From positions 496,001-560,000 of the forward strand of contig CAVTEI010000007.1 in assembly GCA_963733765.1 (NCBI GenBank): a stretch of DNA of 64,000 nt, read 5' to 3'. Made by a program: the position numbers and the translations under genes. Below, in pieces: positions 25,825 through 33,722 of the stretch; within the stretch, counting starts at the first letter, position 1; every line of letters begins with the position of its first letter. This DNA is from DATKAS01 sp963733765 (GTDB lineage: Bacteria; Actinomycetota; Acidimicrobiia; Acidimicrobiales; DATKAS01). The notes beneath the pieces were generated by a model, which was not told where the DNA came from, ran no database searches, and was given only the letters and a program-made list of their open reading frames with translations.

Positions 25825-26505
25825 TCAGTGAAGATGATTGCGGAGGTGCGCGACGCTGCGCGCGAACGCGAGCTGACTCGCCGACGCGTCATAGACCTCG
25901 GGCCGGCTGTCGTTGAAGAACGCGTGATCGGCGCCCGGATACACGTACATGACCACGTTCTTGCCCAGGTTCCTCAGCTTCACTTCGAGCTCGGCCACCT
26001 GCTCGGGCGAGGCGAACGCGTCGTTCTCCGCGTAGTGACCCTCGACCGCGGCGTCGAGCTTGGTCCAGTCCGGCTGCGCTTCGGGCCACGGGATCACGCC
26101 GTAGAACGGGCAGGCCGCCTTCACCTTGTCGGGCCGCTGGCACGCGAGCACCAACGTGAGCCCGCCGCCCATGCAGAAGCCGACCACGCCGACGTTCGAG
26201 GTCGAGCCGCGCGAGGCGACTTCGTCGACTGCGCCGCTCAGGTCCTTCGCGGCCTGCGCCATGCTCAGCGCCATCATGAACTTGCCGGCCTCATCGGGCT
26301 CGCTCGCGGCCTTGCCGCGATACAGGTCCGGAGCCAGGGCGACGAACCCCTCCTTGGCGAATCGGTTGGCGACGTCCTTGATGTGCGGCACGAGTCCCCA
26401 CCACTCCTGAATGACGATGATGCCGGGCCCCGAGCCCGACGCCGGGGTCGCCAGATACCCCGGACAAGTGCCGCCGTTGCTGGGGAACTCGATCATCTCG
26501 CCCAT
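25825..26505 (-). CDS. dienelactone hydrolase family protein
   Basis: 226 residues from ATG 26505 (MGEMIEFPSNGGTCPGYLAT). Alpha/beta hydrolase with a Cys nucleophile, GFCMGGG (Cys111), Asp162 in AENDAF and His194 in GADHAFF; QEWWGL supplies the Glu that gates the Cys. Dienelactone hydrolases open lactones in chloroaromatic breakdown, but most genomic copies act on unknown esters or lactones. In-frame codons upstream overlap the divergent VOC gene and are rejected. Confidence 0.9.
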   Translation of the reverse strand: MGEMIEFPSNGGTCPGYLATPASGSGPGIIVIQEWWGLVPHIKDVANRFAKEGFVALAPDLYRGKAASEPDEAGKFMMALSMAQAAKDLSGAVDEVASRGSTSNVGVVGFCMGGGLTLVLACQRPDKVKAACPFYGVIPWPEAQPDWTKLDAAVEGHYAENDAFASPEQVAELEVKLRNLGKNVVMYVYPGADHAFFNDSRPEVYDASASQLAFARSVAHLRNHLH

Positions 26506-26523
26506 GAGCGCGACCATAGCGAC

Positions 26524-26877
26524 ATGCACACAACAGGGCTCCACCACGTCGCCATCAGCGTGAAGGAGATCGAGCCTGCGGTTCGGTTCTACGCGGACGT
26601 CATGGGGCTCGCGCAGATCGAGCGTCCCGACTTCGGGTTTCCCGGCGCGTGGTTCCAAGCCGGCGGCAATCAGATTCATCTCATGGAGATGCCCGACGCC
26701 GAACCCGACCCGCGCCAGCACTACGCGCTGCGCGTCGACGACCTCGATGCGGCGGTCGCGGCGATCGAGGCCGCGGGCGGGCGCGTGTCACGCGCTCCCG
26801 ACGTTGCCGGTGCGGGACGGCAGGCGTTCGTGCGCGACCCGTCCGGCAACCGCATCGAGCTCAATCAACCGAGCTGA
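26524..26877 (+). CDS. VOC (glyoxalase-like) protein
   Basis: 117 residues with the vicinal-oxygen-chelate fold: GLHHVAISVKEIEPAVRFYADVMG at the start in two pieces and VRDPSGNRIELNQ at the end. Candidate metal ligands are His9 (LHHVAI), His in NQIHLME, and Glu in NRIELNQ. Members range from glyoxalase I to methylmalonyl-CoA epimerase and resistance proteins; nothing here selects one. It is divergent from the dienelactone hydrolase with only 18 bp between starts, so their promoters must overlap. Confidence 0.8.
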   Translation: MHTTGLHHVAISVKEIEPAVRFYADVMGLAQIERPDFGFPGAWFQAGGNQIHLMEMPDAEPDPRQHYALRVDDLDAAVAAIEAAGGRVSRAPDVAGAGRQAFVRDPSGNRIELNQPS

Positions 26878-26880
26878 CGC

Positions 26881-27684
26881 TCACGGCAACAGCCGATCGT
26901 GAGCGAGGAGGGTGGCGAGGAGGGCACCTGCCCGTTCGCCGCTGGCGCGACCGACGGCGAGCACCTCGTCGTGATGGAGCGGGCCGCCGAGGCCCGCGGC
27001 GCGGTTCGTCACCAACGACAGACCGAGCACCTCGACGCCGAGCGCGTGCGCGGCGATCGCCTCGAGCACGGTCGACATCCCGACGAGGTCACCGCCGAGC
27101 GTCCGGAACGCGCGGATCTCCGCAGGCGTCTCGTAGTTCGGCCCCCAGTAGCCGACGTATACGCCCTCGGGCAGTGACGGATCGATGCCGCGACACAGCG
27201 TGCGCAGCCGCGACGAGTAGAGATCGGTAAGGTCGACGAACTGCGCACCTTCGAGCGGCGACACAGCCGTCATGTTGATGTGGTCGCGTATCACCACGAT
27301 CTGTCCGGGCGGCATCGCGTCCACCATGGACCCGCAAGCGTTCGTGAGCACGACGACACGACACCCGGCGGCCACCGCGGTGCGCACCGCGTGGGCGACA
27401 GCTTGCACGTCGCGCTGCTCATACAGGTGGTGCCTCCCGACGAACGCCAGGACACGCCGGTCGCCCAACCGGATCGAGAGCACCCGTCCGGCATGACCCT
27501 CGGCGGTGGGGGGCGCAAACCCAGGAAGGTCGGTGACGCTGACATCGGCCGTTGCCGCGGGCAGGCGGTCGAGCGCTGCGCTCCACCCCGAGCCGAGCAC
27601 CACGGCCACGTCGTGCGGCCCGAGCGCCGCTGCGGCCTCCTCGGAGAGGTTCAGTACCTGCCCCCGAGCTTGGTGTGGTCCCAC
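26881..27684 (-). CDS. purine nucleoside phosphorylase (trimeric type)
   Basis: 267 residues. Phosphorolysis of inosine/guanosine for purine salvage. Phosphate site VVLGSGWSA, GRHHLYEQ with the catalytic His, TNACGSM, the purine site YETPAEIRAF, GMSTVLEAIAAHALG, and VTNRAAGL with the base-binding Asn. The GTG start at 27684 overlaps the end of the upstream PPOX gene by 34 bp; a CTG overlapping its stop is a possible alternative. Converges with the VOC gene 3 bp away. Confidence 0.9.
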   Translation of the reverse strand: MGPHQARGQVLNLSEEAAAALGPHDVAVVLGSGWSAALDRLPAATADVSVTDLPGFAPPTAEGHAGRVLSIRLGDRRVLAFVGRHHLYEQRDVQAVAHAVRTAVAAGCRVVVLTNACGSMVDAMPPGQIVVIRDHINMTAVSPLEGAQFVDLTDLYSSRLRTLCRGIDPSLPEGVYVGYWGPNYETPAEIRAFRTLGGDLVGMSTVLEAIAAHALGVEVLGLSLVTNRAAGLGGPLHHDEVLAVGRASGERAGALLATLLAHDRLLP

Positions 27685-28112
27685 GACACGACCTTGTCGA
27701 CCTCGATGCGCACACCGACACGCTTCGCGGCCTGCGCCTCGACGAACGGCCGCGCCGCATCGGGATCAGCGCCGGTGTGTCGCTGGGAGGTGCTGAGTCC
27801 GATCGCGATGATCTGCTCGGGATCGGTGATGATCGTGCCTCGACCGACGAGCTCGACACCGCGCAGCTGCGCGTACTCATCCCCGGTCTCGATGAGGCAC
27901 GTGATGCGCGGGTCGCGTTTGAGGTTGACGATCTTCTGTGACTTTCCGAACGTCCAGAACGCGGGATCCTCGCCGAGAAAGCCGTACCACATCGCAACCA
28001 GGTGAGGTTGGCCATCCGCGCCGATCGTGGCGACGTTCATCGTGTGCGTGTCGTGGACGAACGCGTGGACTTCGTCGGGCGTCATGCGGATGAGCTCGCG
28101 TCGTGACGGCAT
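27651..28112 (-). CDS. PPOX-class (pyridoxamine oxidase-like) F420-type oxidoreductase
   Basis: 153 residues with the split-barrel flavin/deazaflavin fold: MNVATIGADGQPHLVAMWYG, then a strand containing WTFGKSQKIVNLKRDPRITC, and a C-terminal RVGVRIEVDKVVSWDHTKL. Actinobacterial proteins of this form usually bind F420 rather than FMN, but the sequence alone does not prove it. No clear substrate. It overlaps the downstream nucleoside phosphorylase gene, suggesting co-transcription. Confidence 0.82.
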   Translation of the reverse strand: MPSRRELIRMTPDEVHAFVHDTHTMNVATIGADGQPHLVAMWYGFLGEDPAFWTFGKSQKIVNLKRDPRITCLIETGDEYAQLRGVELVGRGTIITDPEQIIAIGLSTSQRHTGADPDAARPFVEAQAAKRVGVRIEVDKVVSWDHTKLGGRY

Positions 28113-28142
28113 GGACGGCGACCCTATTCCGTCAAGCGCCAG

Positions 28143-28943
28143 TCAAGCGTTGGCCGAGCGGTAGAGCTCGGGCGCGACGGGGCAGTCGATCCGGCGAAGT
28201 GCGTCGGCGACCGCGCATGCGCCGGAGGGCCGCACGATCACGTCGACCAGGTCGACCGGAACGATGTCGTCGTCGGCCTCCCACGGCATGTCGTCCTCGA
28301 GCCGGCGCACCAGCGCATCCCACATGCGCGCCGGCAGGAGGCGGCCGATGCCGGCCACGACCCAGACGGGGATCTGCGCGTGGCGCGCGACTGCCGCGGC
28401 GGCGCGCGATCCCGCGACGCCGACGAACCCCGTGGGGCCGAATGCCGAGGCCTCGAGGACGACGAGATCGCTGTCGGCCACTGCTGCTCCGAGCCCCGAC
28501 ATCGGCACGTCGATCGCATCCACATCCGAGCGCTGGAGACGCCGCACCAAACCTGAACCCTCGCCGAGCGCGTCGATGACGAGGACATCGAGGTCGCCTC
28601 GTCGCGGCAACGCCTCGCCCACCTGCTCGGGCCAGCCGAGCACGGCCACTGTCGCCTCGTCCGGAATCGCGTGGGCGAGCTCGCTCGGCGTGCAGTCGTC
28701 CGCGATCTCGTCGGCAGCGCGCCAGGCCTCCGCCACCGGGTCTTCGGCCGTCAGCACGCGGGCCGACAGCCACCACAGCGGGCCCGACGCGGGGTGGCGG
28801 TCGATGATGCGGCGACAGGCGGTGACCAGCCCCGGAGGGTCGAAGCCGAGGGACGCGAGCGCGCCGGCCGTCTCCCGCACCAGGAGTCCGTGATCGGCCC
28901 CCGAAGCGCGTGCCACATAGCGCAAGCGCTCGATGGGGTGCAT
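28143..28943 (-). CDS. eIF2B/MtnA-like fold protein of unknown function
   Basis: 266 residues from ATG 28943 (MHPIERLRYVARASGADHGL). The N-terminal helical part and a Rossmann-like C-terminal half, with VVLEASAFGPTGFVGVAGSR followed by ARHAQIPVWVVAGIGRLLP, resemble the translation initiation factor 2B / methylthioribose-1-phosphate isomerase fold. The catalytic Cys and Asp of MtnA are not evident, so isomerase activity is not claimed. Divergent from 29028. Confidence 0.6.
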   Translation of the reverse strand: MHPIERLRYVARASGADHGLLVRETAGALASLGFDPPGLVTACRRIIDRHPASGPLWWLSARVLTAEDPVAEAWRAADEIADDCTPSELAHAIPDEATVAVLGWPEQVGEALPRRGDLDVLVIDALGEGSGLVRRLQRSDVDAIDVPMSGLGAAVADSDLVVLEASAFGPTGFVGVAGSRAAAAVARHAQIPVWVVAGIGRLLPARMWDALVRRLEDDMPWEADDDIVPVDLVDVIVRPSGACAVADALRRIDCPVAPELYRSANA

Positions 28944-29027
28944 CGAAGCAACGCTACCCCTCGGTGCATCCGGCCCGAAGAGGCCGGGGCACAAGCGAGT
29001 GCCGCGCAGGCGCTACCTTCTGCCGCC

Positions 29028-29516
29028 GTGGCGCTCGACCCTCCCGGCGATCTGCAGCTCGCGCCACTCGAAGGCCCCGCGCGCACCGTCCGCGAGTGGC
29101 TCACGAACTTCCACCTGCTTCTCGTCGCCGTCGACCCCTACACGAGCGAGAGCGCGTGGGTGCTCGACACCGCGAACCGGATCATGGCGGTGTTCTCCGA
29201 GGCCGACTGCCGCATGGCCTGGCTCGTGGCCAGCGACGCCGAGGGGGCTCGAACCTTCCTCGGGCCGTTGAGCCGGCAGTTCCTCACGTTCACGGATCCG
29301 GATCGGGCGGCGATCAAGGCCATGCAGATCGAGCGGCTGCCCGCTCTCGTGTGGTTGAAGACGGACCTCACGATCGGGGGCGCCGCCGAAGGGTGGGACC
29401 CCGCCGAGTGGAGGGCCGTGTGCGACAGCCTCGCCGAGGTCATGAGCTGGAAGGCCCCGCAGATCCCCGAGCGCACCGACCCGGCCGCGTTCGCGGGCAC
29501 ACCCGCGGCCGGCTGA
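29028..29516 (+). CDS. unknown protein, possibly thioredoxin-like
   Basis: 162 residues from GTG 29028. The core alternates strands and helices (FHLLLVAVDPYTSESAWVLD, FSEADCRMAWLVASDAEG, RLPALVWLKTDLTIGGAAEG), with a cis-Pro-like LPALV and a strand after it, recalling the thioredoxin fold; no CxxC is present. Function unknown. It ends two bases before the convergent fumC stop, a very tight arrangement. Confidence 0.55.
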   Translation: MALDPPGDLQLAPLEGPARTVREWLTNFHLLLVAVDPYTSESAWVLDTANRIMAVFSEADCRMAWLVASDAEGARTFLGPLSRQFLTFTDPDRAAIKAMQIERLPALVWLKTDLTIGGAAEGWDPAEWRAVCDSLAEVMSWKAPQIPERTDPAAFAGTPAAG

Positions 29517-29517
29517 G

Positions 29518-30903
29518 CTATTTCGCCAATCCGCCCTTCGTCATGGCCATGAGGTCGAGCGCGGCGTCGGCGTGCGCAGGGCTCAGCAACTTCTCTTCGA
29601 CGACGATGTCGCGAATCGTGCGGCCTTCGGCCTGCGATCGCTTCACGACGTGCGCCGCGGCCTCGTAGCCGATCAAGGGGTTCAGCGCGGTGGCCAGCGC
29701 CGGCGAAGACGCCGCGTACCGGTAGCACCGTTCCTCGTCGGCCTCGATGCCGTGGATGCACTTCGTCGCGAAGACACGTGAGACGGCGGCGAGGAGGCGG
29801 ATCGACTCGAGCAGGTTGCGAGCGATGACGGGCAACATCACATTCAGCTCGAAGTTGCCGATCGCTCCGGACCATGCGACTGCGGCGTCGTTGCCGATCA
29901 CCTGCGCCACGACTTGCTGCACGGCCTCGGCGACGACCGGGTTCACCTTCCCCGGCATGATCGACGAACCCGGCTGCAGATCGGGGATGTGGATCTCGGC
30001 GAGCCCGGCGTTCGGTCCACTGCCCATCCAGCGGATGTCGACTGCGATCTTGTTGAGCGACACCGCAATGACGCGACAAACGCCCGAAGCTTCCACGAGC
30101 GCATCACGAGCGCCCTGCGCCTCGAAATGATCGCGGGCTTCGGTGAGGGGGAGGTCCATGTCGGCCGCGAGCTTGGCGATGGCGCGCTTCGCGAAGCCGC
30201 GAGGGCAGTTGATGCCGGTGCCCACTGCGGTTCCGCCCAGTGCCAGCTCGCCGATCCGAGGGAGCGCCGCCTGCACCCGCTCGATCCCGTTCTCGATCGC
30301 CTGCGCGTACCCACCGAACTCCTGGCCGAGGGTGACAGGCGTCGCGTCCATGAGATGGGTCCGCCCCGCCTTCACGACCGACTTGAACCGACGCTGCTGC
30401 CGGCGCAGCTCCTTCGCGAGGGCCTCGAGTGCGGGGATGAGGTCGACCTTGAGCTCGCGGGTGGCGGCGAGGTGGATCGCCGACGGAAACACGTCGTTCG
30501 ACGACTGCGACGCGTTCACCTCGTCGTTGGGGTGCACAGGGCGGCCCAGGCGCTGCGACGCGAGGTTCGCGATGACCTCGTTCATGTTCATGTTCGACGA
30601 CGTGCCCGAGCCGGTCTGGAAGACGTCGACCCGGAAGTGCTTGTCGTGCTCACCCCGCGCCACCGAAGCCGCGGCGTCGTGAATCGCCTCGGCCACGTCC
30701 TTGGGGAGGATCTTGAGCTGTCCGTTGACCGTCGCGGCGACGCCCTTGATCGACGCAAGAGCGCCGATGAGCGCTCGCTCGATGCTGTCTCCGGAGATCG
30801 GGAAGTTCTCGATCGCCCGTTGGGTCTGCGCGCCCCACAACGCGTCAACCGGAACCCGAACGTGGCCCATCGAGTCGTGCTCAGTGCGGTAGGTCGTCGT
30901 CAT
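29518..30903 (-). CDS. fumC: class II fumarate hydratase
   Basis: 461 residues. Iron-independent fumarase of the aspartase/fumarase superfamily, interconverting fumarate and malate in the TCA cycle. Visible: SGTSSNMNMNEVIANLAS, SQSSNDVFPSAIHLAA, KAGRTHLMDATPVTLGQEF with the catalytic His, and the signature loop GSSIMPGKVNPV. ATG 30903 faces the class I fumarase across 32 bp. Full length, undamaged. Confidence 0.96.
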   Translation of the reverse strand: MTTTYRTEHDSMGHVRVPVDALWGAQTQRAIENFPISGDSIERALIGALASIKGVAATVNGQLKILPKDVAEAIHDAAASVARGEHDKHFRVDVFQTGSGTSSNMNMNEVIANLASQRLGRPVHPNDEVNASQSSNDVFPSAIHLAATRELKVDLIPALEALAKELRRQQRRFKSVVKAGRTHLMDATPVTLGQEFGGYAQAIENGIERVQAALPRIGELALGGTAVGTGINCPRGFAKRAIAKLAADMDLPLTEARDHFEAQGARDALVEASGVCRVIAVSLNKIAVDIRWMGSGPNAGLAEIHIPDLQPGSSIMPGKVNPVVAEAVQQVVAQVIGNDAAVAWSGAIGNFELNVMLPVIARNLLESIRLLAAVSRVFATKCIHGIEADEERCYRYAASSPALATALNPLIGYEAAAHVVKRSQAEGRTIRDIVVEEKLLSPAHADAALDLMAMTKGGLAK

Positions 30904-30935
30904 ACGCGGACCCTACGCCTGTACCTTTCAACACG
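30904..30935. promoter_or_regulatory. 32-bp shared start region of two divergent fumarase genes
   Basis: Only 32 bp separate the fumC ATG and the class I fumarase GTG, too little for two separate promoters with leaders. TACCTTT and TACGCC/GTAGGGT-like elements are possible -10 regions. Leaderless transcripts from overlapping promoters, or promoters inside the opposite coding region, are the likely solutions. Confidence 0.45.
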
Positions 30936-32582
30936 GTGAGCGACGACTTCGTCTACCAGGACATGCTCCCGGCGGGGCATCACGACGACACGCCGTACCG
31001 CCTCTTGACGACCGACGGTGTCTCGACGAGCAGGGCCGGTGGACGCGAGCTCCTCGAGGTGGATCCCGCCGTGCTCACCTTGCTCACGGCCGAGGCGATG
31101 CGCGACATGTCCCACTTCCTGCGGCCCGGGCATCTCGCGCAGCTCCGCGCGATCCTCGATGACCCCGAGGCGTCGCCCAACGACAGATTCGTCGCGCTGG
31201 AGCTGCTGCAGAACGCCTCGGTCGCGGCGGGCGGCGTGCTGCCGTCATGCCAGGACACGGGCACTGCGATCGTCGTCGGCAAGAAGGGCGAGCTCGTCGT
31301 CACCGGCGGCGGCGACGAGGCCGCGATCGCCCGCGGCGTCTACGACACGTTCCTCACGTCGAACTTGCGGTACTCGCAGATGGCGCCGCTCGACATGTAC
31401 CGCGAGGTCAACACGGGCAACAACCTGCCCGCGCAGATCGAGCTCTACGCGACCGAGGGTGACGAATACGAGTTTCTCTTCATGGCGAAGGGCGGCGGCT
31501 CGGCGAACAAGAGCTTCCTGTTCCAGGAGACCCGGGCGCTGCTGAACGAGGCCAGCCTCATGCGCTTCCTTGACGAGAAGCTGCGCGCGATCGGCACATC
31601 AGCCTGCCCTCCGTATCACCTCGCCATCGTCGTCGGGGGCACGTCCGCTGAGTACGCGCTGAAGGTCGCGAAATACGCGTCGGCGCGCTATCTCGACGAC
31701 TTGCCCTCCGGGGGCAACAACCTTGGCGTCGGGTTTCGCGATCACCAGGTCGAGCAGCAGGTGCTCGAGCTGACGCGGGGCTTCGGCATCGGCGCGCAGT
31801 TCGGCGGCAAGTACTTCTGTCACGACGTGCGGGTCGTGCGGCTGCCGCGCCACGGCGCCTCCTGTCCGGTGGCGATCGCGGTGTCGTGTTCCGCGGATCG
31901 TCAGGCCCTCGGCAAGATCACGCGTCATGGCGTCTTCCTCGAGGAGCTCGAGCGCGATCCCGCCCACTTCCTTCCCGAGGTCACGGACGAGGACCTTCAC
32001 GGAGTCGGCATTCCCATCGATCTGTCGCTGCCGATGGACGAGATCCGCTCGACGCTCTCGCGGTACCCGGTGAAGACGCGGCTCTCACTGACCGGCCCGA
32101 TGGTCGTCGCGCGCGACATCGCTCACGCCAAGATCAAAGAGCGCCTCGACGCCGGCGAGGCGATGCCCGACTACATGCGGGACCACATGGTCTATTACGC
32201 GGGCCCGGCAAAGACGCCTGAGGGACTCGCGTCGGGCTCGTTCGGCCCGACCACCGCAGGCCGCATGGACTCCTACGTCGATCAGTTCCAATCGCAGGGC
32301 GGTGGCTACGTGATGCTCGCGAAGGGCAACCGGTCGAAGGCGGTGACCGACGCGTGCAAGAGGCACGGGGGCTTCTACCTCGGCTCGATCGGCGGCCCCG
32401 CCGCACGGCTGGCCAAGGAATGCATCACAAAGGTCGAGGTGCTCGAGTACGAGGAGCTGGGGATGGAGGCGGTGTGGAGGATCGAGGTGGTGGACTTCCC
32501 GGCGTTCATCGTGGTCGACGACAAGGGCAACGACTTCTACGAGGACGTCTCGCGGCCGGTCACGTTGTCAGTCAAGTCGTAG
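30936..32582 (+). CDS. class I fumarate hydratase (4Fe-4S)
   Basis: 548 residues, single-chain fused form. Oxygen-sensitive dehydratase carrying a [4Fe-4S] cluster. Candidate cluster Cys lie in LPSCQDTGTAIVVG, SCSADRQ-flanking VAIAVSCSADRQALGKIT and TSACPPYHLAIVVGGTSAEY; the beta-like C-terminal part has LTGPMVVARDIAHAKIKERL and YYAGPAKTPEG. Same reaction as fumC next door but an unrelated fold. GTG start, no obvious Shine-Dalgarno, fitting a leaderless transcript. Confidence 0.93.
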   Translation: MSDDFVYQDMLPAGHHDDTPYRLLTTDGVSTSRAGGRELLEVDPAVLTLLTAEAMRDMSHFLRPGHLAQLRAILDDPEASPNDRFVALELLQNASVAAGGVLPSCQDTGTAIVVGKKGELVVTGGGDEAAIARGVYDTFLTSNLRYSQMAPLDMYREVNTGNNLPAQIELYATEGDEYEFLFMAKGGGSANKSFLFQETRALLNEASLMRFLDEKLRAIGTSACPPYHLAIVVGGTSAEYALKVAKYASARYLDDLPSGGNNLGVGFRDHQVEQQVLELTRGFGIGAQFGGKYFCHDVRVVRLPRHGASCPVAIAVSCSADRQALGKITRHGVFLEELERDPAHFLPEVTDEDLHGVGIPIDLSLPMDEIRSTLSRYPVKTRLSLTGPMVVARDIAHAKIKERLDAGEAMPDYMRDHMVYYAGPAKTPEGLASGSFGPTTAGRMDSYVDQFQSQGGGYVMLAKGNRSKAVTDACKRHGGFYLGSIGGPAARLAKECITKVEVLEYEELGMEAVWRIEVVDFPAFIVVDDKGNDFYEDVSRPVTLSVKS

Positions 32583-33010
32583 TCGCGGTCGCCTTCGCCG
32601 CCTCGCTGCTCGCCGCCTGCGGTGACGACGCCGAGGTCAAGCCGCCGGCGAAGAAGGACTTCCTCATCCAGGTCAACGCGATCTGCGACGAGAGCCAGAA
32701 GCTGCTCGCCGCGGCGGCGTTCGAGCTCGGCGACGCACCCACGGTCGACGAGATCAACGAGTTCGTCCGGTCGACGTTCGTGCCCGCCGTGCGGGACGAG
32801 ATCGCGCAGATCCGCACGGTCGGCTTCCCGGTCGGTGATGAGAATCGACTGAACGGGATGCTCTTTCAAATGGAGGCGCTGCTCGACGACCTCGACGCGG
32901 ATCCGGAGGAGGTGTTCGACCGGCCCGAGGACCCGTTCGGGGACGTCAACCAGAGTCTCGACGAGTACGGCCTGACCGTGTGCGGATCCGGAGTGCCGGC
33001 GGCGAACTGA
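32564..33010 (+). CDS. small secreted lipoprotein (start unresolved)
   Basis: About 148 residues: a hydrophobic stretch VVVAVAFAASLLAAC with a lipobox Cys, then an acidic, helical mature part (AICDESQKLLAAAAFELGDA, VPAVRDEIAQIRTVGFPVGD) and a C-terminal Cys in LTVCGSG. It overlaps the end of the class I fumarase. No ATG, GTG or TTG sits where the signal peptide should begin and the usual Lys/Arg-rich start is missing, so a base error near 32560-32590 is likely. Family unknown. Confidence 0.6.
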   Translation, partial: VVSQVVVAVAFAASLLAACGDDAEVKPPAKKDFLIQVNAICDESQKLLAAAAFELGDAPTVDEINEFVRSTFVPAVRDEIAQIRTVGFPVGDENRLNGMLFQMEALLDDLDADPEEVFDRPEDPFGDVNQSLDEYGLTVCGSGVPAAN

Positions 33011-33029
33011 TGTGCTACAAATAGCACAT
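33010..33029. promoter_or_regulatory. toxin-antitoxin operator
   Basis: ATGTGCTA (33010-33017) and TAGCACAT (33022-33029) form a perfect inverted repeat around CAAA. The right arm includes the first two bases of the antitoxin ATG. This is the expected place for autorepression by the antitoxin and its complex, and implies a leaderless or nearly leaderless mRNA. Confidence 0.75.
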
Positions 33030-33300
33030 GAAGACTGTCGGCATCCGGGAGCTCCGCCAACGGGCGAGCGAGCTGCTCAGGCTCGTCGAGCAAGGCGAGA
33101 CGATCGAGATCACCGACCGGGGGCGGCGGGTCGCGCTGCTCACGCCGTTTCCCGAAGGCAGTCCTCTGGAGCGCTTGCGGGCGGCGGGCGACGTCGACGA
33201 GGCGCTCGGCCCGATTGACGAGCTCCCGCCCCCGCTCCCGCCGCGAGGCGACGTCGCCCCGTCGGAGGTCCTCACGCGCCTTCGCCGCGACGAGACCTGA
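33028..33300 (+). CDS. Phd/YefM-type antitoxin
   Basis: 90 residues. The N-terminal DNA-binding part MKTVGIRELRQRASELLRLV with EITDRGRRVALLTPF is the Phd/YefM pattern; the proline-rich, charged C-terminus (ELPPPLPPRGD) should wrap the toxin. The TGA stop overlaps the toxin ATG by one base, so the two are co-translated. A palindrome covers the start codon. Called antitoxin on fold, neighbour and operator together. Confidence 0.88.
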   Translation: MKTVGIRELRQRASELLRLVEQGETIEITDRGRRVALLTPFPEGSPLERLRAAGDVDEALGPIDELPPPLPPRGDVAPSEVLTRLRRDET

Positions 33301-33691
33301 TGGCGGGCGTCTACCTCGACTCCTCGGCCATCGTGAAGCTCGCGACACATGAGCTGGAATCGGCCGAGCTTCGCCGCTACCTCCGCCGCCGACAACCCCA
33401 CGTCTCGAGTGCGCTCGCACGTACCGAGGTCTTGCGGGCTCTGGCCTATGAGGGCGAGATGGGCATCGAGCGGGGACGACTCGTGTTGGGGCACGTCGAC
33501 CTCATCCGGCTGAACGACCGGATCCTCAGCTCGGCCGGCATGCTGCGTCCCGCGGAGATCCGGTCACTCGATGCGATCCACCTCGCGACCGCGAGCAGCT
33601 CGGTGGCGACATCCGCGAGGTCGTCACATACGACGAGCGCATGGTCGCGGCCGCAACGATGCTCGGCCTACGCACGGCATCGCCAACCTGA
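33300..33691 (+). CDS. PIN-domain toxin, VapC type (frame broken near the 3' end)
   Basis: PIN ribonuclease. Visible acidic residues: Asp in MAGVYLDSSAIVKLA, Glu in ALARTEVLRAL, Asp in IRSLDAIHLATA. The frame breaks at about 33594; adding one base gives EQLGGDIREVVTYDERMVAA, restoring the last acidic residue, and a stop TGA at 33689-33691. As written, the reading frame instead runs on into the P450 gene. This is one of the few breaks that looks like a missing base. Either a sequencing error or a real toxin-inactivating mutation. Confidence 0.8.
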
Positions 33692-33722
33692 CGTCGGTGG
33701 ACTCCGGGGTTACGGTTCCGTC

